A stretch of DNA of 39,182 nucleotides from Nocardioides sp. (GTDB lineage Bacteria > Actinomycetota > Actinomycetes > Propionibacteriales > Nocardioidaceae). Under the pieces are notes generated by a model. The model made no database searches, was not told where the DNA came from, and was given only the letters and a program-made list of their open reading frames with translations. The stretch lies in assembly GCA_026786275.1 (NCBI GenBank), contig JAJAYJ010000045.1:1-39182 (forward strand), in the 5' to 3' direction. Below, piece by piece: positions 20,034 to 27,588 of this stretch. The first letter of the stretch is position 1; every line of letters begins with the position of its first letter. The translations under genes and the position numbers were made by a program.

Positions 20034-21328
20034 CGTTGCTCCTCCTGGGGAACCGGCAGGCTCAGCCGGACCTCGGTGCCCTCACCGGGCGCGGACCGGA
20101 TCTCGGCGGTCCCGCCGTGCCGGGTCATCCGGTCGCGGATGCTGTGACGGACGCCGTAGCGGTCCTCGGGCAGGTCCTCAGGGTCGAAGCCACGGCCACG
20201 GTCGCGCACGAAGACCTCGACGCACGTGCCGCTCACCTCGACGTACACGTCGATGCTGGCGGTGCCCGCGTGCCGGGCCGCGTTGGTCATCGCCTCGCCG
20301 GTCGCGGCCACCACCGGGCGCAGCTCGTCGACCAGCGGCGCGTCCCCGACGGTGTCCAGGTCGACGCTGACGCCGTGGTCGTCCTCGACGTGGGCGGCGG
20401 CGGTGCGCAGGGCCGAGGCGACGGTGGCGTCGCCGGTGGCCTCCGCGGCGTACAGCCAGGACCGCAGGTCGCGCTCCTGCGAGCGCGCCAGCCGGGTCAC
20501 GGTCGAGAAGTCGCCGGCGTTCTTCTGGATCAGGGCCAGGGTCTGCAGCACCGAGTCGTGCAGGTGCGCGGCCACGTCAGCGCGCTCCTGGGTCCGGACC
20601 CGCTCGGCCCGCTCGGCGGTCAGGTCGGAGATCAGCCGGAACACCCACGGTCCGACGACCACGAAAATGCCGGCCATCCCGATCAGTCCGGCCAGGGTGA
20701 GGTCGCGGGCCAGCCCGAGGGACCCGCTGCGCAGCGAGAGCAGCAGGAAGGCGCTGCCGACCAGCACCACCCCGGCGGCGACCCGGCCGTAGGAGGCCCA
20801 GCCGCCGTCACCGAAGACCACCCGGAGCGGGTCGAGCCGGCCGGTCGTGTCGAGCCAGCGCTCACGCTGGGCCACGTCGGCCTGGCGCCAGAGCAGGGCG
20901 ACCCCGACCAGCCCGATGGCCAGGGGCCAGAAGACCGCGCCCTCGCCGAGCACGGCCTCGACGACCAGCACGGCCCCGAAGGCCAGGGCCGCGAGCGCGA
21001 CCGCCGGCCCGGCGTCGGAGAGCCGCCGCACCCGGCCCGGGCGGCGCCCACCACGGGTCGCGCTCTCGGCGCCGGGGGTCCCGGTCTCGAAGCGGTCCTG
21101 GCCGGGCAGCATCAGCCACAGCCCGGCGTACATCGCCAGGCCGAGGCCGCTCAGCGCCGCCGTCATCACGAACGCCGCCCGCACCAGCGTCACCGAGACG
21201 CCCAGGTGACGGGCGAGCCCACCGGCGACGCCCCCCAGCATCGGCGATTCGGTGTCGCGAGTAGCGCGCCGCACGCCACGATGCTCGGGCGGCAGCGGGG
21301 TGTACGCCGTCGGTCCCGGGCTGGTCAT
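20030..21328 (-). CDS. Histidine kinase with N-terminal PspC domain
   Basis: A 432-residue membrane sensor kinase. A PspC domain fills about residues 25-85 ([19 protein letters not shown], then a membrane segment). Four or so further membrane segments follow, then a HisKA_3 dimerisation helix with phospho-acceptor His257 (AAHLHDSVLQTLAL) and a HATPase domain (NAARHAG, VRDRGRGFDPED, GTEVRLSLP). PspC-type and LiaS-like kinases respond to envelope stress; that is inferred here. The ATG at 21328 has no ribosome site and stands exactly 35 nt from a TGGTGC box, so the mRNA may be leaderless. It overlaps the regulator gene by 4 bp. Confidence 0.92.
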   Translation of the reverse strand: MTSPGPTAYTPLPPEHRGVRRATRDTESPMLGGVAGGLARHLGVSVTLVRAAFVMTAALSGLGLAMYAGLWLMLPGQDRFETGTPGAESATRGGRRPGRVRRLSDAGPAVALAALAFGAVLVVEAVLGEGAVFWPLAIGLVGVALLWRQADVAQRERWLDTTGRLDPLRVVFGDGGWASYGRVAAGVVLVGSAFLLLSLRSGSLGLARDLTLAGLIGMAGIFVVVGPWVFRLISDLTAERAERVRTQERADVAAHLHDSVLQTLALIQKNAGDFSTVTRLARSQERDLRSWLYAAEATGDATVASALRTAAAHVEDDHGVSVDLDTVGDAPLVDELRPVVAATGEAMTNAARHAGTASIDVYVEVSGTCVEVFVRDRGRGFDPEDLPEDRYGVRHSIRDRMTRHGGTAEIRSAPGEGTEVRLSLPVPQEEQR

Positions 21329-21358
21329 GGCGCCATCGTCACACGCGCGCGGGGGCCG

Positions 21359-21370
21359 CACCATGAGGTG
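21359..21370 (-). promoter_or_regulatory. CACC-N4-GGTG operator of the kinase-regulator operon
   Basis: An inverted repeat CACC-ATGA-GGTG lies at -42 to -31 from the kinase start codon. The same repeat lies at the same distance before the divergent pspC gene. On the minus strand the surrounding 15 bases match those of the other site in 12 positions. Confidence 0.55.
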
Positions 21371-21380
21371 ACCCCCGGCT

Positions 21381-21404
21381 CGACCCCTGGCCCGACCCCT
21401 GGCC
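21381..21404. repeat. Perfect 12-bp tandem duplication between the two operators
   Basis: CGACCCCTGGCC occurs twice head to tail in the divergent region between the kinase and pspC promoters. It might be a chance duplication or a binding site. Confidence 0.6.
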
Positions 21405-21437
21405 TACCGGGCGACCCCGACGCGGAAACCAGGGATC

Positions 21438-21449
21438 CACCCGATGGTG
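21438..21449 (+). promoter_or_regulatory. CACC-N4-GGTG operator of the pspC operon
   Basis: The inverted repeat CACC-CGAT-GGTG lies at -42 to -31 from the ATG at 21480. The internal TGGTGC starts exactly 35 nt before the ATG. A CAGGCT hexamer follows after 17 nt and ends 6 nt before the ATG, as for a leaderless promoter. Confidence 0.55.
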
Positions 21450-21479
21450 CCGCGGACCTCGACGGCCCAGGCTGGAGCC

Positions 21480-22718
21480 ATGACCACCACACCCACCCCC
21501 CCGCCCCCCGAGGGCCCGACCGACCCGGTCCCGGGAGACACCCGCACCGAGGACGGTCCCCGCGTGGACCGCGACGCCGTCCGCGACCTCTCACGGCTGC
21601 GCCGCACCGTCGGAACCGAACGCAACATCGCCGGCGTCGCCGGCGGCCTCGGTCGCCATCTCGACGTCGACCCCGTCATCCTGCGGGTCGCCTTCGTGGT
21701 GCTCGCCTTCTTCCGCGGGGCCGGCCTGCTGCTGTACGGCGCCTGCTGGGTGCTGCTGCCCGACGACCGGTCGACCTCGCCCCCGCTCGGGCTCGACGAC
21801 CGCAGTCGCAGCGTCGCCCTGGTGATCGCCGGTGCCGTGGCCGCCCTGGCCCTGCTCGGCACCTCGCTGGGCGACGGCCCCGTGCCCGTGCCGGTGGTGG
21901 TGCTGGCCGCGATCGTCCTGCTGGTGTTCGTGCAGGTCGACAAGCGCCGTGGCGGCCGCGCCGCCGCTGTGGTGCCGGCCTCGGCCGACGTCGGGGGCTC
22001 CGCAGCACCCTCCGCGGCACCCTCCGCAGCACCCTCCGCGCCACCCTGGGCCGGGACCGGCCCAGCACCGGTGTGGGCACCGGCCCCCGTGCGGGTCTCG
22101 GAGCGCAAGCGCGGCCCGATCCTCTTCTGGTTCACCCTGGCCCTGTGCGCCCTCGGCGTCGGCGTGCTCGGGACGCTCGAGCTGGCCGGCGCGGCGATCC
22201 CGGGCTCCGCCTACCCGGCCCTGGTGGTCGGCGGGTGCGGCGCGATGCTGGTGCTCGGCGCCTTCTGGGGCCGAGCCGGCGGGCTGATCCTGGTCGGCCT
22301 GGTCTCGACCGTCGCCCTCGCCGGGGCGGTGGCCGCCCAGGAGATCGACGGGCAGCAGCTCTCCGAGATCCCCACCACGGCGGCCGGGGTCCGCTCGTCG
22401 TACTCCCTGGACGCCGGTGAGCTCGTCCTCGACCTGACTCAGGTGGCCGATCCTGCCGGCCTCGACGGGCGCACCATCGTGCTCTCCGGCTCCATCGGGC
22501 GGATCGAGGTGCGCGTGCCCGAGGGCCTGGGCGTCGACGCCCGCGGGCAGGTGGACGGCCCGGGCAGCGTCATCGTCTTCGACAACGAGTCCGAGGGCAT
22601 CAACATCACGTCCTCGGACGTGCGTGAGCTCAGCGCCACCACCCAGCTGCGGATCGAGGCCGACCTCGGCGTCGGCGAGATCGAGATCCGCGACGACGAC
22701 GGAGGGACGAACCGATGA
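21480..22718 (+). CDS. PspC-domain membrane protein with LiaF-like C-terminus
   Basis: A 412-residue membrane protein. The PspC domain is near 45-100 (RNIAGVAGGLGRHLDVD, then FVVLAFFRGAGLLLYGACWVLL cut short by a polar loop). Two further membrane segments, a cytosolic Ala/Pro/Ser repeat linker (about 172-190), three more membrane segments, and an extracytoplasmic beta-rich C-terminal domain (about 300-412) follow. The latter resembles LiaF/YvqF-type C-terminal domains in its repeating beta pattern. By analogy with LiaF it may restrain or sense for the divergent kinase; this is inference. First gene of a three-gene operon with 4-bp overlaps. Confidence 0.82.
   Translation: MTTTPTPPPPEGPTDPVPGDTRTEDGPRVDRDAVRDLSRLRRTVGTERNIAGVAGGLGRHLDVDPVILRVAFVVLAFFRGAGLLLYGACWVLLPDDRSTSPPLGLDDRSRSVALVIAGAVAALALLGTSLGDGPVPVPVVVLAAIVLLVFVQVDKRRGGRAAAVVPASADVGGSAAPSAAPSAAPSAPPWAGTGPAPVWAPAPVRVSERKRGPILFWFTLALCALGVGVLGTLELAGAAIPGSAYPALVVGGCGAMLVLGAFWGRAGGLILVGLVSTVALAGAVAAQEIDGQQLSEIPTTAAGVRSSYSLDAGELVLDLTQVADPAGLDGRTIVLSGSIGRIEVRVPEGLGVDARGQVDGPGSVIVFDNESEGINITSSDVRELSATTQLRIEADLGVGEIEIRDDDGGTNR
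21997..22044 (+). repeat. 12-bp in-frame tandem repeat, Ala-Pro-Ser linker
   Basis: Four near-identical copies of CCTCCGCRGCAC encode the SAAP repeat of the PspC protein linker. The unit is a multiple of three. Confidence 0.75.
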
Positions 22719-23014
22719 GCACCATCCCCACGACGCCGGCGCACGACGACACCACCGCCGCCCGCTCCGGGCGGCACCCGGTCCACGTGGCTCACCTCGT
22801 GATGGGCCTGGCGTTCCTGTGCTTCACCGCCAGCTGGGCGCTGGTCCAGGGTGACGTCGTCACCGGACGCGACATCCGCTGGCTGCTGCCGGTGCCGTGG
22901 CTGGTCGCCGGCGCCGCCGGTCTGGCCGCCACGGCTGTCGGCAGCCTGCGCCGGCGCCCCGAGGACCCAGCCACCACCCCCGACGCCTACGACCCTGCTG
23001 AGGAGCTCCGATGA
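22715..23014 (+). CDS. Small membrane protein of the pspC operon
   Basis: A 99-residue protein with two membrane segments (about 27-46 and 56-77) and hydrophilic ends. No family recognised. The ATG overlaps the preceding stop (ATGA), and its own stop overlaps the next ATG, so the three genes are translationally coupled. Position suggests a role in the same envelope-stress module. Confidence 0.8.
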   Translation: MSTIPTTPAHDDTTAARSGRHPVHVAHLVMGLAFLCFTASWALVQGDVVTGRDIRWLLPVPWLVAGAAGLAATAVGSLRRRPEDPATTPDAYDPAEELR

Positions 23015-23241
23015 CCACGCCCACCACCCCCCAGCCCACCTACCGCCGGCTCTCCCGCGGTGACGACCGCTGGGTCGGCGGGGTCTGCAGCGGGGTCGCG
23101 GACTACCTCGGCGTCGACGTCACCCTGGTCCGGCTGCTGACCGTCGTCGGCACGATCCTCGGGTTCGGGTGCCTGGCGCTGGTCTACCTGGTCGCCTGGG
23201 TGCTCGTGCCGAGCCGGCAGCTGGGCTGGCCGCAGGGCTAG
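23011..23241 (+). CDS. Small PspC-domain protein
   Basis: A 76-residue protein that is almost only a PspC domain: SRGDDRWVGGVCSGVADYLG, then VTLVRLLTVVGTILGFG and a second hydrophobic stretch ending in VLVPSR. It is the third PspC-bearing protein of this locus. Start ATGA overlaps the previous stop. Its TAG stop shares the palindrome CTAG with the stop of the convergent GDPD gene. Confidence 0.88.
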   Translation: MTTPTTPQPTYRRLSRGDDRWVGGVCSGVADYLGVDVTLVRLLTVVGTILGFGCLALVYLVAWVLVPSRQLGWPQG

Positions 23242-24341
23242 CTGGCCCGTCCGCGCCGGAGGTCCGGGCGCCCGTCGCGGGCCGCGACCGCGAGGTCGGG
23301 GAAGTCGGAGAACACGCCGTCGACCCCGGCCTCGAGGTGCGCCCAGGTCTCACCGACCAGGTCGCCGTGGGCGTGCGGGTCGGTGCCGTGCCGGAAGTTC
23401 GTGGGCAGGAACTGGTTCTCGGCACGCAGCGTCCACACGTGCACCAGCAGCGAGGCCGTGTGCGCGTCGCGCACCAGCGACGACGGTGTGCCGACGGCCC
23501 CGGTCACCCGGTCCCGCGGCAGCACCAGGTCCTTGGCCACGCCCAGGCCGGTCGCGTACGTCGCGATCTCGGCCAGCGCCGCCGGCGCCAGCAGGTCGGC
23601 GTACGTCGTGTGCTCGCCGCGCGCGACCAGGTCGGCCGGGGCTCCCTCGTGGTCGATCAGCTGTACCAGCGGCAGCGGGGTCAACTGGGCGAGCGCACGC
23701 AGGTTGCTGGTCTCGAAGGACTGCAGGAACACCGGCGCCCCACGGTGGTCCATCCGGTGGCGGCGCAACGCGGCCAGCAGCGGGTTCTCGAGGCCGAGAC
23801 CGAGACCCGCGAAGTAGGACGGGTACTTGGTCTCGGGGTAGACGCCGATCTCGCGACCCGTGCGTCGCGACGCCTCGCGGGCCAAGGTCAGGATCTCCTC
23901 GAAGGTCGGCACCTCGAAGCGACCGTCGTGCACGGTGTTGCCCGGCCGGGCCAGCGGAAGCCGCTCGACGGCGCGCAGCGTCTTCAGCTCCGCGAGCGTG
24001 AAGTCCTCGGTGAACCAGCCGGTCGTCTCGACGCCGTCGACCACCTTGGTGGCTCGGCGCGAGGCGAACCCGGGCTGCCGGGCGACGTCGGTGGTGCCGC
24101 CGATCTCGTTCTCGTGCCGGGCCACCAGCACGCCGTCCCGGGTCGAGACCAGGTCGGGCTCGATGTACTCGGCGCCCATGGCAATCGCGAGGGAGTACGA
24201 CGCCAGGGTGTGCTCGGGGCGGTGCCCGGAGGCACCCCGGTGGGCGACCACTACCGCGGTCCGGCGGTGTCTCGGACCGGAGCGTGGGGCGGCGAGACGG
24301 GTGAGAACCCTCGGAGCAGCCGAGGGCTGCATCGTCGTCAT
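23238..24341 (-). CDS. Glycerophosphodiester phosphodiesterase family protein
   Basis: Hydrolyses glycerophosphodiesters to glycerol-3-phosphate and an alcohol. The 367-residue protein has the GDPD signature: VAHRGASGHRPEHT near residue 32, EPDLVSTRDGVLVARHE around 57-73, and a late W..NFRH and FSDFPD region. It resembles the GlpQ-type subgroup with an inserted segment. The N-terminus lacks a clear signal peptide, so the site of action is uncertain. I chose ATG 24341; ATG 24332 is an alternative. The long frame up to 24923 is antisense to the SRPBCC gene and is not real. The start codon lies in a 14-bp palindrome. Confidence 0.88.
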   Translation of the reverse strand: MTTMQPSAAPRVLTRLAAPRSGPRHRRTAVVVAHRGASGHRPEHTLASYSLAIAMGAEYIEPDLVSTRDGVLVARHENEIGGTTDVARQPGFASRRATKVVDGVETTGWFTEDFTLAELKTLRAVERLPLARPGNTVHDGRFEVPTFEEILTLAREASRRTGREIGVYPETKYPSYFAGLGLGLENPLLAALRRHRMDHRGAPVFLQSFETSNLRALAQLTPLPLVQLIDHEGAPADLVARGEHTTYADLLAPAALAEIATYATGLGVAKDLVLPRDRVTGAVGTPSSLVRDAHTASLLVHVWTLRAENQFLPTNFRHGTDPHAHGDLVGETWAHLEAGVDGVFSDFPDLAVAARDGRPDLRRGRAS

Positions 24342-24348
24342 ATGACGA
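24335..24348. promoter_or_regulatory. Palindrome over the GDPD start codon
   Basis: TCGTCATATGACGA is a perfect 14-bp palindrome centred on the start of the GDPD gene. It could be an operator or reduce access to the start codon; it may also be chance. Confidence 0.35.
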
Positions 24349-24439
24349 GCAAACCCACTGACCGTGACCGGGGGACGGGGCCCGGGTGAATGACACGTGA
24401 CAGGCGGCTTGCGATCGCACGTCGGTTGCGGGGGCTGGA

Positions 24440-24898
24440 TCAGGTGCGGGCGGCGGTGTCGAGCCGGGCGAGACCCTTCTCGAAGTCCTTGCCGATGAGC
24501 TTGTCGATGGGCAGCACCCGACCGACGACCCCCATCAGGCCGGAGCGTTCGCCGCGCATCGTCCAGGTCACGGTGGTGCCACCGGAGGGAGTCGGGTCGA
24601 GCACGAAGCTCGTCTCGTTGGTGGCCTTGAAGGGCTTGAGGAAGCTCAGCGTCAGGTCGATCCTCGCGGGATCGGCCCGGAGGATTTCCATCGACCCGGC
24701 CCCGGCTTTGCGGTTGCCGGACCAGGCGTACTGCGCGCCGACCCCGCGGTCGGCGCCGCTGTAGGTGCGCACGAGACCAGGGTCGAGCCCCTCCCAGGGC
24801 GACCAGGCCTGCCACTGGTGCAGGTCCGCGACGAGGTCGTGGACGCGGGCCGGGTCGGCCTCGATGACAGCTCGACGCGACACTTCGAAGGTGCTCAT
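24440..24898 (-). CDS. SRPBCC family protein (polyketide cyclase-like)
   Basis: A 152-residue cytosolic protein with the SRPBCC pattern: an N-terminal beta strand (FEVSRRAVIEADPARVHDLV), DLHQWQAWSPWE, GVGAQYAWSGN, and a long C-terminal helix (IGKDFEKGLARLDTAART). These proteins bind hydrophobic ligands in a deep cavity; the ligand cannot be told. ATG 24898 lacks a ribosome site; CAGAAT ends 6 nt before it, as in a leaderless mRNA. Its start lies 53 bp from that of the divergent EamA gene, so the promoters overlap. Confidence 0.88.
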   Translation of the reverse strand: MSTFEVSRRAVIEADPARVHDLVADLHQWQAWSPWEGLDPGLVRTYSGADRGVGAQYAWSGNRKAGAGSMEILRADPARIDLTLSFLKPFKATNETSFVLDPTPSGGTTVTWTMRGERSGLMGVVGRVLPIDKLIGKDFEKGLARLDTAART

Positions 24899-24939
24899 GA
24901 CGGCATTCTGCCCCTCGTCGCACCCGAGGGGATGAGACC

Positions 24940-24945
24940 TATGCT
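24940..24945 (+). promoter_or_regulatory. -10 box of a leaderless EamA transporter promoter
   Basis: TATGCT ends 6 nt before the GTG start; no ribosome site. Same hexamer as the purH promoter. Confidence 0.55.
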
Positions 24946-24951
24946 CTCGGG

Positions 24952-25854
24952 GTGACTGTGCCCCGTGCCCCGGGCCTGCCCCCGGTGTGGCTGGTGCTGA
25001 TCGGCATCGTGTGCGTGCAGCTCGGCGCGGGTTTCGCGAAGAACCTCTTCGACGACGCCGCCCCGGTCACCGTGGTGTGGCTGCGGCTGACCGCGAGCGC
25101 CCTGGTGCTGCTGGTCGTGGTGCGTCCGGTGCTCGTCGGCCACAGCCGCACGGACTGGGCCGTGATGGCCGGGTACGGCGTCAGCCTGGTCACCATGAAC
25201 TGGGCGATCTACGAGTCCTTCGCGCGGCTCCCGCTGGGGGTGGCCGTCACCATCGAGTTCGTGGGTCCGCTGAGCATCGCCCTGCTGGGCTCCCGACGCC
25301 TGCGTGACCTGGTGTGGGCCGGGCTGGCCGCCACCGGCGTCGTCCTGCTCGGAGCCACCCCTGGTGACCTCGACCTGGTCGGTGTGCTGCTCGCCCTGCT
25401 CGCCGGCGCCGCGTGGGCGGCGTACATCCTGCTCAGCGCGCAGACCGGACGCCGCTGGAGCGGGCTCAGCGGCCTGGCCACCGCCAGCGTGGTGGCGGCG
25501 CTCCTCGTCACCCCGATCGTGCTCTCGCGCCACGCCGGGGAGATCACCCAGCCGCAGGTGGTCGTGATCGGCGCCCTGGTGGGCCTGCTCAGCTCGGTGA
25601 TCCCCTACACCTGCGAGCTGGTCGCCCTGCGCTCCCTGAGCACGTCGGTCTTCGGGATCCTGATGAGCCTGGAGCCCGCCGCAGCAGCGCTGGCCGGCCT
25701 CGTGGTGGTGCGCGAGGTGCTCTCACCGGTGCAGGTCGTCGCCATGGCCTGCGTGGTGCTGGCCAGCATCGGGGCGACCCGCTCGGGGGCCTCGGTGGTC
25801 GAGTTCACACAGCAGTCATCTGACGGTGACCTCGACGAGCCAGTTGCCCGTTAA
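24952..25854 (+). CDS. EamA/DMT family transporter (RhtA-like)
   Basis: An inner-membrane permease of 300 residues with ten hydrophobic segments in two EamA repeats, of the RhtA-like group of exporters of amino acids such as threonine and homoserine. Family motifs are EFVGPLSIALLGSRR in the first half and PYTCELVALR plus SLEPAAAALAG in the second. The substrate is inferred only from similarity. The GTG at 24952 is preceded by a TATGCT box and no ribosome site, so it is likely leaderless. Confidence 0.88.
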   Translation: MTVPRAPGLPPVWLVLIGIVCVQLGAGFAKNLFDDAAPVTVVWLRLTASALVLLVVVRPVLVGHSRTDWAVMAGYGVSLVTMNWAIYESFARLPLGVAVTIEFVGPLSIALLGSRRLRDLVWAGLAATGVVLLGATPGDLDLVGVLLALLAGAAWAAYILLSAQTGRRWSGLSGLATASVVAALLVTPIVLSRHAGEITQPQVVVIGALVGLLSSVIPYTCELVALRSLSTSVFGILMSLEPAAAALAGLVVVREVLSPVQVVAMACVVLASIGATRSGASVVEFTQQSSDGDLDEPVAR

Positions 25855-25899
25855 CGTCGTAGGAAGGCCCGCCAACACACCCCCGACCCCGGAGTCCTG

Positions 25900-26118
25900 A
25901 TGTCCCGTCTTCTCCTCCCACCCGGCCTCCAGGCGGTCTCGGCCGTGGCCGGGCGGCTGCGTGCGTGGCCGGTGCGCTCGCAGCAGGCGGCTCGACGCAA
26001 CGCGATGGTGGCCTGCACCGCGGCCGCCGCGCGGCGCGCCGAGCGCGAGGACGTCGAGGAGTTCCTGACCTTGCTGGCCACCGCCCGCCGCGACGCGGCC
26101 CGGGCGGCCCACGGCTGA
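25900..26118 (+). CDS. Small basic helical protein, unknown
   Basis: A 72-residue protein with GGAG 5 nt before ATG 25900. The first half is basic (RLRAWPVRSQQAARR) and the rest is an amphipathic Ala/Arg/Glu helix. No membrane segment or known domain. Codon use looks like its neighbours. It lies 45 bp after the EamA gene on the same strand. It could still be a chance frame in high GC, but the ribosome site and composition favour a gene. Confidence 0.5.
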   Translation: MSRLLLPPGLQAVSAVAGRLRAWPVRSQQAARRNAMVACTAAAARRAEREDVEEFLTLLATARRDAARAAHG

Positions 26119-26410
26119 ACCGGCCGCGCAGCAGCACCCGGGTTCGTGCTGGTCCGCTCAGGCATGATCGACCTATGCTGACCTCCGCAGCCCGCCACGC
26201 CACGGCCCCGGTGTCGCGGCGGGGCATCACGGGGCCCAACCGCCTGCGTCGCCGCGACGTACGACGTGCCGGCCGGGGCCCGCGATCTGGCGTCGGCCGC
26301 TGCCCGCACCGACGGTGCGACCTATGACGAGCTCCGCGGCACTCACGTCTCGCGATACAGCAGCCCGACCGGGTGCACCGACTGCTGCTCGACCTCCTGG
26401 GACGCGTCGG
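26119..26410 (+). other. Leader region before the sugar dehydrogenase gene, possibly with a decayed small gene
   Basis: 292 bp without a convincing gene. A TATGCT box at 26174-26179 could start the dehydrogenase transcript, with a leader of about 220 nt. That leader has a 15-bp hairpin-forming palindrome (CGCACCG-A-CGGTGCG, 26305-26319). In the frame that ends at 26412-26414 the codons 26328-26414 look protein-like ([21 protein letters not shown]) and overlap the next ATG as ATGA, but a TGA at 26325 blocks the frame upstream. Confidence 0.4.
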
Positions 26411-27586
26411 ATGACCCGGGTGCGGCACCGGGGCCGCGGCGTGCTCGCGGGCAGTCTCGCCGGCGCCCTGCTCGCCCTCACCGGCTGCGGAAGCGCGAGC
26501 ACCGGGGCCACCCCCAGTGCCCCTGTCGTCACCCTGACCCCGCCGGCCTCCCCGAGCAGCGACGCCCAGACCTCCAGTCCCGGCCCGGCCGACGGCACGT
26601 CCCCGAGGGCCCCCCGGTCCCCACGGGTTGTCGACACCGTCGCCACCGGCCTCACCGCCGCGTGGGGCATGGACTTCCTGCCCGACGGTGACGCCGTCGT
26701 CACCGAGCGCGACTCCGAGCGGGTGCTGCGCATCAGCGGCCCGGACCGTCGCGTCCGCGAGGTCGGGACCATCGCGCTGGCCGCGCCCAGCGGCGAGGGT
26801 GGCCTGCTCGGGGTCGCGGTGTCCCCCGACTTCGCTCAGGACTCCCTGCTGTACTTCTACGCCACCACCGACGACGACAACCGCGTGGTCCGGGCCACGC
26901 TGACCCGTGCCGGTCTCGGCCCGGTCGAGGACGTCCTCACCGGCATCCCCCGGGGCGAGATCCACGACGGTGGTCGCCTGGAGTTCGGCCCCGACGGCTA
27001 CCTCTACGTCTCCACCGGTGAGGCCGGTGAGGCCGGTGAGCCGGAGCGGGCCTCCGACACCGACGACCTCGGCGGCAAGGTCCTGCGGATCACGACGTCC
27101 GGTGAGCCCGCCCCGGGCAACCCGTTCGGCAACGCCGTGTACAGCTACGGACACCGCAACGTGCAGGGCCTGGCCTTCGACGACGGTGGCCGGCTGTGGG
27201 CCTCGGAGTTCGGGCAGAACACCTTCGACGAGCTCAACCGCATCGACGTCGGCGCCGACTACGGCTGGCCGGAGGTCGAGGGAGCGGGCGGCACCGGGAG
27301 GGGCTACGTCGACCCGCAGGCCACCTGGTCGACCGACGTCGCCTCCCCCTCCGGCCTTGCCCACGTCGACGGATCGCTGTGGATGGCGGCGCTGCGCGGC
27401 TCGCGGCTATGGCGGATCCCGGTCGAGGGCGCCGGCGATCCCGAGGGCTTCTTCGTGGGCGCCTACGGCCGGATGCGCACGGTCGCCGTGGCCCCCGACG
27501 GCACCCTGTGGGTCCTCACCAGCAACACCGACGGGCGGGGTGAGCCGCGCGACGACGACGACCGGATCCTGGTCGTCAAACCCTGA
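26411..27586 (+). CDS. PQQ-dependent sugar dehydrogenase-like lipoprotein
   Basis: A glucose/sorbosone dehydrogenase family beta-propeller of 391 residues, exported and anchored by a lipobox (LTGC, Cys26), followed by a Thr/Pro/Ser linker to about residue 75. Family motifs include [64 protein letters not shown] and GWPEVEG. Soluble family members oxidise sugars with PQQ; the actual substrate and cofactor of this protein are unknown. ATG 26411 is chosen for the signal peptide; the ribosome site is weak. It is convergent with PLD1, the two stops sharing the palindrome CTGAGCTCAG. Confidence 0.88.
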   Translation: MTRVRHRGRGVLAGSLAGALLALTGCGSASTGATPSAPVVTLTPPASPSSDAQTSSPGPADGTSPRAPRSPRVVDTVATGLTAAWGMDFLPDGDAVVTERDSERVLRISGPDRRVREVGTIALAAPSGEGGLLGVAVSPDFAQDSLLYFYATTDDDNRVVRATLTRAGLGPVEDVLTGIPRGEIHDGGRLEFGPDGYLYVSTGEAGEAGEPERASDTDDLGGKVLRITTSGEPAPGNPFGNAVYSYGHRNVQGLAFDDGGRLWASEFGQNTFDELNRIDVGADYGWPEVEGAGGTGRGYVDPQATWSTDVASPSGLAHVDGSLWMAALRGSRLWRIPVEGAGDPEGFFVGAYGRMRTVAVAPDGTLWVLTSNTDGRGEPRDDDDRILVVKP

Positions 27587-27588
27587 GC

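Noticed and set aside
24342..24923. N-terminal extension of the GDPD protein
   Set aside because: It runs over the SRPBCC gene in another frame, with no signal peptide or domain.
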